Source: an uncultured Pseudomonadales bacterium (GTDB lineage: Bacteria; Pseudomonadota; Gammaproteobacteria; Pseudomonadales; Cellvibrionaceae). From it: a stretch of 64,000 bases of DNA. Each line of letters starts with the position of its first letter. Position 1 is the stretch's first letter. The position numbers and the translations under genes were made by a program. The stretch is taken from assembly GCA_947487765.1 (NCBI GenBank), contig CANKXO010000001.1, positions 558,001-622,000 on the forward strand, written 5' to 3'. Below the pieces are notes generated by a model, which ran no database searches, was not told the origin of the DNA, and saw only the letters and a list, made by a program, of their open reading frames with translations. Shown here piece after piece: positions 42,133 through 48,668 of this stretch.

Positions 42133-42558
42133 TTATGGGTAGATCTTTTCAAAACCGGGGATACTGAAACCATTCATTCGCTTTTTACCGACAATAATCA
42201 CCGGTACACCTTTCCCCCCTAATGCATCATATGAGCGTTTTGCACGGGCGTTTTTTTCAATATCGTATTCACTAAAGGGAATATTGTTCGCTTTAAAGTA
42301 CTTCCGTGCTTTTTTGCAGTAAACACACCAGCTGGTGGAATACATAGTGACTTTATCTGAGATTGAGTTGGCGTCTGACAAGCTTTTATAGGTGACATGC
42401 TTATAGCTGTTGATTTTGATGTTGAGCTTTTCAACCTTTCTATCAGTATTAGGTTTATCACTATAATGGGTACGACCATTCTCGTCAGTCCATTTGTAGA
42501 TCTCAGCAAAATTGCTATGGCTGAATAGTAGTAAACCTATTAGTAAAAAATACCTCAC
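42133..42558 (-). CDS. Periplasmic DUF4124-glutaredoxin fusion
   Basis: 141 residues from GTG 42558, which has AGGG 8 nt upstream and gives a clean signal peptide (RYFLLIGLLLFSHSNFA); the ATG at 42594 would add 12 residues before it. After the cut, EIYKWTDENGRTHYSDKP is a DUF4124 module, and residues ~75-141 form a glutaredoxin domain with the active site CVYC in YSTSWCVYCKKARKYF, and the cis-Pro loop GVPVIIV. Such proteins should work as periplasmic thiol-disulfide enzymes. The partner is not evident. It is a monocistronic unit. Confidence 0.82.
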   Translation of the reverse strand: MRYFLLIGLLLFSHSNFAEIYKWTDENGRTHYSDKPNTDRKVEKLNIKINSYKHVTYKSLSDANSISDKVTMYSTSWCVYCKKARKYFKANNIPFSEYDIEKNARAKRSYDALGGKGVPVIIVGKKRMNGFSIPGFEKIYP

Positions 42559-42820
42559 AGATGGATCCCTAACTTGTTCGTGAATGAAGGTCATATCCTA
42601 TTTAGATTATAGCTAAATGGGCATATGAGCAAATGGATAGGCAGAGAAATGACAGCAGGGTAACGCTAAGCTCTACTAGCAGTAATAAATGTCTATATTT
42701 TCACTATAAAGGTATTATAATGAACTTTATATCTATTAATTGAATTTTATTTGATTTTAAAGGATAGTTATTATACATTATGGTTGTCTTAGGTAGTAAA
42801 ACCAATATTTGGGTGACTAT

Positions 42821-43555
42821 ATGAAAGTATCCTTAGAGCAAAAGTTAGAAACTCGCCGTAAGTTAGTCAATGCAGCTGCTGACTTATTTGTCATTAATGG
42901 TTTTGATAAAACATCGATGAAACAAGTGGCGCGTGAGGCAGGTGTAGGTGATGCCACTATTTACAAATACTTTCCTAATAAAGACAAGTTGATTCTTGGC
43001 TTTTATGATATCCGAGGTGCAGATGCTCTTGAGGCATACCGGAATACTGATGACCTAGAAAGTTACACTTTCAGTGAAAAGCTCCAGCTATTAATAGATA
43101 CCTATTTAGAGCAATTGATTGCAGATAGAGAATTTGTTGATTTAACAATGAAGCAATTTCTTAAATCTCCCATTGCTTTGTTAAAAGATGAATTATCCGT
43201 TGCTAAAGCCTACAGAGAAGAGTTCAAGAATTTATTGGATGGTATAAATGAAGAGAATGACTATCCAGAGATCCCGATGCAAACGACGGTTGCCACCTTA
43301 TTAACAGACTATCTATTAGGTATAACGTTTTACTGGATGCAGGATGAATCCGAAGATTTTGGCAATACCACACAACTAACGGATTTATCCATTGCTATGA
43401 TAGATGCGGTTCTCAAGAGCGGTTTAATTAATAAAGCCATGGATGTCGCGGGTTTTATTATTAAAACCCATCTTATGAGAGGTATGTGCGGTAGCAGTAA
43501 TATTCTTTCAATGGTACAAGAATTTAAATCTACCATGGATGCAAAAATCAAATAA
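42821..43555 (+). CDS. TetR family transcriptional regulator
   Basis: 244 residues from ATG 42821 (GGGTGA upstream); an in-frame TTG 12 bases earlier is less likely. The N-terminal helix-turn-helix is classic: RRKLVNAAADLFVINGFDKTSMKQVAREAGVGDATIYKYFPNKDKLI. The C-terminal ligand domain is longer than in many TetR proteins and not assigned. The gene lies 55 bp before the UbiB-like gene on the same strand, so it probably controls the genes downstream and itself. Confidence 0.9.
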   Translation: MKVSLEQKLETRRKLVNAAADLFVINGFDKTSMKQVAREAGVGDATIYKYFPNKDKLILGFYDIRGADALEAYRNTDDLESYTFSEKLQLLIDTYLEQLIADREFVDLTMKQFLKSPIALLKDELSVAKAYREEFKNLLDGINEENDYPEIPMQTTVATLLTDYLLGITFYWMQDESEDFGNTTQLTDLSIAMIDAVLKSGLINKAMDVAGFIIKTHLMRGMCGSSNILSMVQEFKSTMDAKIK

Positions 43556-43610
43556 TGTAATTTTGTATGTATTTTTAAACCTCCAGTAAAAATTAACAAG
43601 TAGGTTATCG

Positions 43611-44939
43611 ATGAGCGATACAAAAATAGTAACAGGAAAGTTTTCCAGAACCCTAAAAACAACAGCGATAGCGACGAAATCAGGTATAAAACATTTAGGT
43701 TACCTGGGAGCAAAGCAATTTTCTTCTACACCGGATCAACTACTACAAAATCATGAGGAAGAAATTGGTAAAGTGCTTTTTAAAGGCTTGAGCCAGATGC
43801 GAGGAACTGCACTCAAAGCTTCTCAATTACTGAGTCTTGAGGCGGACTTGTTACCCGAAGGCATTCGCAACGAGTTATCGAAAAGCTGCTATCAAGTGCC
43901 ACCTATCAATAAAGCACTGGTAAGAAAAATATTCATTCAAGAATTTGGGCAGGAAGCCTCAAAATTGTATCAAGAGTTTTCAGGTTCTGCGTTTGCAGCA
44001 GCTAGTCTGGGGCAGGTGCACAAAGGAAAATTGCCCAGCGGAGAAGAAGTTGCGATAAAAGTACAGTATCCCGGGGTTCGTGAATCAATAGACAGCGATT
44101 TGAAAATCCTTTCTTTTGTACTATCCAGCTTATCGTTAACAACCAATTACCTTCCCAGGAAAGATGTTATCAGTACGACCTTGGATGAAATTGAAATTTG
44201 CTTAAAAGATGAAGTGGATTATCAGAAAGAAGCTAAGAATACACAGTGGTTTAAAGAAAATTTAAATGTTATTAATATAAGGATTCCCGAGGTTTATGAT
44301 GACTATACCTCTTCGCGTATTTTAACCACTGAATTTTTATCAGGTCATCATATTGATGAGTGGCTGGCAACGAACCCCACTCAACGACAGCGTAACTTTG
44401 CTGGCCAGACAATATTTAACGCTTTTTTGTACAGTGCTTTCGAGCTTAAAGCGCTACACGCTGATCCTCATTTAGGGAATTACTTATTTTTGGACTCAGG
44501 TGAGGTCGCATTGTTGGATTTCGGCTGTGTTAAATACCTTTCAGACAGTTTTCCTACAGATATCGCCAGCTTGATTAATGCCATATTAAGAGAAGATCAG
44601 CAATCCGTTTTTACCAGTTATAAGGCTCTTGATTTATTTTCAGAAGAATTGAGTTACGATGATTACAAAGAATCTCTCTATCCTGTTTTATCACCTATGC
44701 AGGAGTGGATCGCATCGCCTTATCAATCGAAAATATTTGATTTCTCCAAACTAACATCTCCTATAACTATTGAGCCTAATAAACACCAACAGGCTGTTAA
44801 ATATTTGCATGGTTTACAGCGCGACCAGATGTACTTTGACCGCTCTTATTTTGGTATCTATCAGTTACTGAAAAAAATGGGAGCTGTTGTCAGTACCGAT
44901 AATCCTTGGTTGGGTAGATCAAATGTGAGTTTTCATTAA
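43611..44939 (+). CDS. ABC1/UbiB-family atypical kinase
   Basis: 442 residues. The N-terminal extension is followed by the family core: RGTALKASQLLSLEADLLP (the KxGQ motif reads KASQ, with Ser for Gly), SAFAAASLGQVHKGKLP (Ala-rich nucleotide loop), EVAIKVQYPGV with the catalytic Lys, HADPHLGNYLF and LLDFGCVK. No C-terminal membrane spans like those of UbiB are apparent, so it is closer to the COQ8/ADCK side. Such proteins are ATPases supporting ubiquinone or lipid biosynthesis. Next to it is a TetR gene and a four-span membrane protein gene 25 bp downstream, not the ubiE-ubiJ genes, so this is a paralogue of UbiB. Confidence 0.87.
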   Translation: MSDTKIVTGKFSRTLKTTAIATKSGIKHLGYLGAKQFSSTPDQLLQNHEEEIGKVLFKGLSQMRGTALKASQLLSLEADLLPEGIRNELSKSCYQVPPINKALVRKIFIQEFGQEASKLYQEFSGSAFAAASLGQVHKGKLPSGEEVAIKVQYPGVRESIDSDLKILSFVLSSLSLTTNYLPRKDVISTTLDEIEICLKDEVDYQKEAKNTQWFKENLNVINIRIPEVYDDYTSSRILTTEFLSGHHIDEWLATNPTQRQRNFAGQTIFNAFLYSAFELKALHADPHLGNYLFLDSGEVALLDFGCVKYLSDSFPTDIASLINAILREDQQSVFTSYKALDLFSEELSYDDYKESLYPVLSPMQEWIASPYQSKIFDFSKLTSPITIEPNKHQQAVKYLHGLQRDQMYFDRSYFGIYQLLKKMGAVVSTDNPWLGRSNVSFH

Positions 44940-44964
44940 ATAATAATAGCAGTGCAGGGTAGAT

Positions 44965-45378
44965 ATGATGGCACAAGCTCTAATGATTATCGGTGCATCA
45001 ATCTTTGGTACACTTGGTTTAATTCACCTTCTATGTACAATTTTTACAAATAAGTTTGAAGCCTATGATTCATCGGTGACCGAGGCAATGAAGGGATCGA
45101 CTCCTGTTTTAACAAAAGACACATCGGTTTGGAATGCATGGGTGGGCTTCAATATAAGCCATAGCCTGGGAGCCATAATAGTTGCAGGTATTTATATACC
45201 ACTAGTCGTGACATACTCGGAGCTTCTGCAACAATCCCTTTGGTTTTCCTCAATGCCTGTGTTGATTGGTTTATCCTATCTTTGTGTAGCAAAGTTATAC
45301 TGGTTTAAAGTGCCTTTTTGGGGTATTTTCATTTCTACAGTGTGTTTTATAAGTGCTGCCCTGTTAATCAATTTATAG
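44965..45378 (+). CDS. Four-span membrane protein, unassigned
   Basis: 137 residues with four hydrophobic helices (about 5-25, 60-85, 93-113, 117-136). TLGLIHLLCTIFTNKFEAYD at the start and SVWNAWVGFNISHSLGAIIVAGIYIP in the middle are distinctive; two His residues (HLL and SHS) sit near the membrane. I cannot name a family. It follows the UbiB-like gene by 25 bp and precedes the SDR by 91 bp. Confidence 0.65.
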   Translation: MMAQALMIIGASIFGTLGLIHLLCTIFTNKFEAYDSSVTEAMKGSTPVLTKDTSVWNAWVGFNISHSLGAIIVAGIYIPLVVTYSELLQQSLWFSSMPVLIGLSYLCVAKLYWFKVPFWGIFISTVCFISAALLINL

Positions 45379-45469
45379 ACACTAATTCTTAGTGAGCTAT
45401 CAACTGTCGAATTAGTAGATATATTTCTAGGCTGGTAAGCTAATTAAATATAGAGAAGAGGTATACAAT

Positions 45470-46231
45470 GTGAATTACAAGATTGCACTGGTTACAGGCG
45501 CGTCATCGGGTATCGGTCGTGCTATTGCAGAAACGCTAACTAAAAAAGGATTGAAGGTCATTCTGATTGCTCGTAGTAAAGATAAATTGGATACCTTAAA
45601 AAGCGAATTAAAAAAATATGCAGACTGCCATATCGTCGATTGCGATATTACCGATAAAGAATTACTGACGAACAAGATTAATCACTTGCCTGAAGAATTT
45701 AAATCGGTCGATGTATTAGTCAACTGTGCAGGCCTAGCTTTAGGCATTAATGCAGCGCAAGAGGCTGATTGGAATGACTGGGAAACCATGATTAATGTGA
45801 ATTGTGTTGCGGTATCTTACCTTATACATTTATTGATGCCTGGTATGGTTGAAAGAGACTGTGGGCATATTATCAATATTGGCTCAATTGCAGGTACTTA
45901 CCCTTATAAGGGAGGTAACATTTATGGCGCAACAAAAGCTTTTGTTGAGCAACTAACCTTAAACTTAAAATCTGATGCGTTAGGCACTGCTGTTCGAGTA
46001 TCGAATATTGAACCCGGAATGGTATCAGGTAGTGAGTTCTCAGTAGTAAGGTTTAAGGGCGATAAAGAGAAGGCCAGTAAAATTTACGAAAATATAGAAG
46101 CACTAAATCCTGTGGATATTGCAGAGGCTGTTGAATGGGTGTTGTCACGACCGGCGAATGTTAATATTAACCGAGTGGAGATAATGCCAATCAGTCAGGC
46201 GCCATCACGTACGGCATACCATAAAAAATAA
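45470..46231 (+). CDS. SDR oxidoreductase, YdfG-like
   Basis: 253 residues from GTG 45470 (GAGG upstream). TGASSGIGRAIAETL, VNCAGLALG, NIGSIAGTYPYKGGNIYGATKAFVEQL (active-site Ser, Tyr, Lys) and the late NVNINRVEIMPISQAPS place it near YdfG, an NADP-dependent 3-hydroxy acid dehydrogenase. The exact substrate may differ. It lies in the TetR-led series of plus-strand genes. Confidence 0.9.
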   Translation: MNYKIALVTGASSGIGRAIAETLTKKGLKVILIARSKDKLDTLKSELKKYADCHIVDCDITDKELLTNKINHLPEEFKSVDVLVNCAGLALGINAAQEADWNDWETMINVNCVAVSYLIHLLMPGMVERDCGHIINIGSIAGTYPYKGGNIYGATKAFVEQLTLNLKSDALGTAVRVSNIEPGMVSGSEFSVVRFKGDKEKASKIYENIEALNPVDIAEAVEWVLSRPANVNINRVEIMPISQAPSRTAYHKK

Positions 46232-46270
46232 ATTACCTGCGACATGTAATGAAATATTCGGAGATAGACT

Positions 46271-46615
46271 GTGATTGCTGTTATTTTTGAAGTTATTCCG
46301 GCCAAAGGAAAAAGAGAAGAGTATTTAGATATAGCGGCAAATCTAAAGCCTCAGCTGGAAAAAATTGATGGTTTTATTTCCATCGAGCGTTTTTCGAGTC
46401 TTGTAGAAGAGGGCAAAGTTTTGTCACTTTCATTCTGGCGTGATGAACAAGCAATTGGTGAATGGAGGAAAATGGAAGAGCATCGTATTGCCCAAGCAAA
46501 AGGGCGGGGTGGCGTATTTCACGACTATCGTTTAAGAGTGGCTTATGTATGCCGAGACTATGGTATGAATCATCGAGAACAAGTACCTTCGGATAGCAAA
46601 GACGTACATGGTTAA
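46271..46615 (+). CDS. ABM-domain (antibiotic biosynthesis monooxygenase-like) protein
   Basis: 114 residues from GTG 46271, with GGAGA 6 nt upstream. IAVIFEVIPAKGKREEYLDIAANLKPQLEKIDGF, FISIERFSS and LSLSFWRDEQAIGEWRKMEEHRIAQ match the small dimeric ferredoxin-like ABM fold, which includes heme-degrading and quinone-oxidising monooxygenases. The sequence alone does not show a cofactor. It follows the SDR by 39 bp. Confidence 0.82.
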   Translation: MIAVIFEVIPAKGKREEYLDIAANLKPQLEKIDGFISIERFSSLVEEGKVLSLSFWRDEQAIGEWRKMEEHRIAQAKGRGGVFHDYRLRVAYVCRDYGMNHREQVPSDSKDVHG

Positions 46616-46641
46616 CTTAATAGGAATTAAAGAGGGAAAAA

Positions 46642-46971
46642 ATGGCTTATTTATACCTGGCAGTTGCCATCATTGCTGAAGTTATTGCAACCAGTGCATT
46701 AAAAGCATCGGAAGAATTTACAAAGCTATTGCCCAGTGCCATTGTGGTTATTGGCTATGGCTTGGCATTTTATTTTATGACACTAGTATTGCGAACCATA
46801 CCGTTAGGAATCACCTATGCTATTTGGTCAGGTGTGGGTATTGTATTAGTCGCTTGTGCTGGCGCTTTAATTTATAAGCAAATCCCCGATATGCCCGCTG
46901 TTATCGGAATGGGGCTTATTGTTGCAGGTGTTGTGATTATTAATGTGTTTTCTAAGACAGTGAGCCATTAA
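46642..46971 (+). CDS. Small multidrug resistance (SMR/EmrE-like) transporter
   Basis: 109 residues, four membrane helices. The essential membrane Glu is at residue 13 in VAIIAEVIATSALK; Tyr, Trp and the IPLGITYAIWSGVGIVLVACAGALIYKQ signature follow. EmrE-type members export lipophilic cations by proton antiport; others export guanidinium (Gdx). Residues around the Glu and the ALKAS segment favour the EmrE side. GAGGG stands upstream of ATG. It follows the ABM gene by 26 bp. Confidence 0.92.
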   Translation: MAYLYLAVAIIAEVIATSALKASEEFTKLLPSAIVVIGYGLAFYFMTLVLRTIPLGITYAIWSGVGIVLVACAGALIYKQIPDMPAVIGMGLIVAGVVIINVFSKTVSH

Positions 46972-47063
46972 GGGGCGCTACATACAATAAAGGAAACTGC
47001 TCTTGATTATAATACAGAATAATGTCGTATTGGTTGCTAATGCTTTTCACAAGGCAATAATAA

Positions 47064-47666
47064 ATGAGCAATGATTTATTTAAACACAAAGCAGCGAGCT
47101 ACGAACAAGTTAATCATAGAGTCGCTAATGTAGAAAATATCGCAAACTCGATACTTAAACGTATTCGCTTTAAATCAACGATGAATATTATGGATTTTGG
47201 ATCAGGAACGGGTTTGCTATTAGAAAAAATAGCGCCTTTTGTGGATAGTATTACTGCGGTTGATATCTCTAAATCCATGAATGAACAGTTGGATAAAAAG
47301 CGAACTAATCTAGCTTGTGAGATTGAAATTCTCGAATTAGATTTAGCCAAATCGAGGTTGAATAAAACATTTGATGGCATTATTTCATCAATGACGATGC
47401 ATCATATTGATGATATTCAAGCGATGTTCAATAAGTTTTATTCAATGCTTAATAAAGGCGGTTTTATTGCTATCGCTGATCTAGAAACGGAAAATGGCAG
47501 TTTTCATACCGAGGATACTGGTGTCTTTCATTTTGGTTTTGATCGCGAAGAGCTTTCAAACTTCGCTAAGGTAGCTGGGTTTAATGGTGTTGAGGTGAGT
47601 TCTGTAAGTACCGTGCATAAACCTTACGGTGATTATCCGGTTTTGTTGCTAACAGCTACAGCATAA
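47064..47666 (+). CDS. Class I SAM-dependent methyltransferase
   Basis: 200 residues. The SAM-binding motif I is IMDFGSGTGLLLEKIA, followed by ITAVDISKSMNEQLDKK (motif II), and TFDGIISSMTMHHIDDI (motif IV), the Methyltransf_11/25 layout. The late IAIADLETENGSFHTED and FHFGFDREELSNFAKVAGFNGVEV are usual for small-molecule methyltransferases; no substrate can be assigned. Only 1 bp separates its stop from the next start, so it is co-transcribed with the GNAT gene. Confidence 0.88.
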   Translation: MSNDLFKHKAASYEQVNHRVANVENIANSILKRIRFKSTMNIMDFGSGTGLLLEKIAPFVDSITAVDISKSMNEQLDKKRTNLACEIEILELDLAKSRLNKTFDGIISSMTMHHIDDIQAMFNKFYSMLNKGGFIAIADLETENGSFHTEDTGVFHFGFDREELSNFAKVAGFNGVEVSSVSTVHKPYGDYPVLLLTATA

Positions 47667-47667
47667 C

Positions 47668-48090
47668 ATGATGAAAATACGAGCGTATCAAGAAAAAGAT
47701 AAAGCGGAGGTGATACTTCTTTGGAGTGAGTGTGGGCTTGTAGTTCCTCAGAATGATCCTGCTAAAGATATAGAAAGAAAACTTAAAGTTGACCCTGATT
47801 TATTTCTTGTAGGCGTTAAAGGTAATACGATTGTAGCGACTGTAATGGGTGGCTATGAAGGTCATCGGGGCTGGGTCAATTACTTAGCCGTTAAACCATC
47901 AGAACAGCGGAAAGGCTATGGGCAAGCAATAATGGAGGCTGTAGAGATACTTATTCAACAAAAGGGTTGTCCCAAAATTAATTTGCAAGTACGTACCACT
48001 AACAAAGCCGTTATAGCATTTTATGCTGCTATTGGTTATGGCAATGACAATGTTGTGGGTTTAGGTAAGCGGTTTGAGCAGGACTCATAA
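47668..48090 (+). CDS. ypeA: YpeA-like GNAT acetyltransferase
   Basis: 140 residues. The order IRAYQEKDKAEVILLWSECGLV, then NDPAKDIERKLKVDPDLFLVG, VATVMGGYEGHRGWVNYLAV, the acetyl-CoA loop QRKGYGQAIM, and the KGCPKINLQVR strand matches E. coli YpeA. It is presumably an N-acetyltransferase of protein or small molecule; its target is unknown. It follows the methyltransferase without a gap. Confidence 0.88.
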   Translation: MMKIRAYQEKDKAEVILLWSECGLVVPQNDPAKDIERKLKVDPDLFLVGVKGNTIVATVMGGYEGHRGWVNYLAVKPSEQRKGYGQAIMEAVEILIQQKGCPKINLQVRTTNKAVIAFYAAIGYGNDNVVGLGKRFEQDS

Positions 48091-48141
48091 TAGTATTAAG
48101 AAGTTGATGTGCACCATTGTTTGTAGCGTTCAGGATGTTTA

Positions 48142-48576
48142 ATGATAGAAATTAGAAAAGCCTCAATAAAAGATATCGAAGGAATTACTCTTGTCTCTTC
48201 TTATTTAGGTTACGAGGCAAGCTCAATAGAAGAGTCTAGAAAGCGCCTAAAAGATATTTTGGCATCAAAGTTTGATACTGTATGGGTGTGTGTCGAAGAT
48301 AATACAATAAAAGGCTGGTTGCATTTATTTGTCGCTATGCGTTTAGCATCGCCAACATTTGCAGAAATTGGTGGTTTAGTGGTTGATCAATCGTATCGCC
48401 GCTCAGGCGTTGGTAAACGGCTAGTTGCTGAAGCAATACAGTGGGCAAAAATAAACAAACTCACCTTAAGAGTTCGATGTAACTTGAAAAGAGAGCAGGC
48501 CAATAAATTTTACGAAAGCTTAGGGTTTAATAATGAAAAGGCTCAACAAGTGCATGAACTACCTTTTCACAATTAA
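48142..48576 (+). CDS. GNAT acetyltransferase
   Basis: 144 residues. IEIRKASIKDIEGITLVSSYLGY, AEIGGLVVDQSYRRSGVGKRLVAEAIQWA with the R/Q-x-x-G-x-G-like acetyl-CoA loop (RRSGVGKR), and NKFYESLGF in the final helix. No target can be named. CAGGA stands upstream of ATG 48142. It ends the plus-strand series that begins with TetR; a convergent M16 peptidase gene follows. Confidence 0.9.
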   Translation: MIEIRKASIKDIEGITLVSSYLGYEASSIEESRKRLKDILASKFDTVWVCVEDNTIKGWLHLFVAMRLASPTFAEIGGLVVDQSYRRSGVGKRLVAEAIQWAKINKLTLRVRCNLKREQANKFYESLGFNNEKAQQVHELPFHN

Positions 48577-48668
48577 CAAATAGAGTGAATGCTGAATCAT
48601 ACTTGAAGTATTCAATGACTGCTGTCAGTTAATATTTTCACAGCAGCCATTCCAGTCCCATTATTAAT

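Noticed and set aside
48619-48646. CTGCTGT/ACAGCAG stem between the last GNAT gene and the M16 peptidase gene
   Set aside because: Only 7 bp with a 14-nt loop and no T-run on either strand; too weak to call a terminator.
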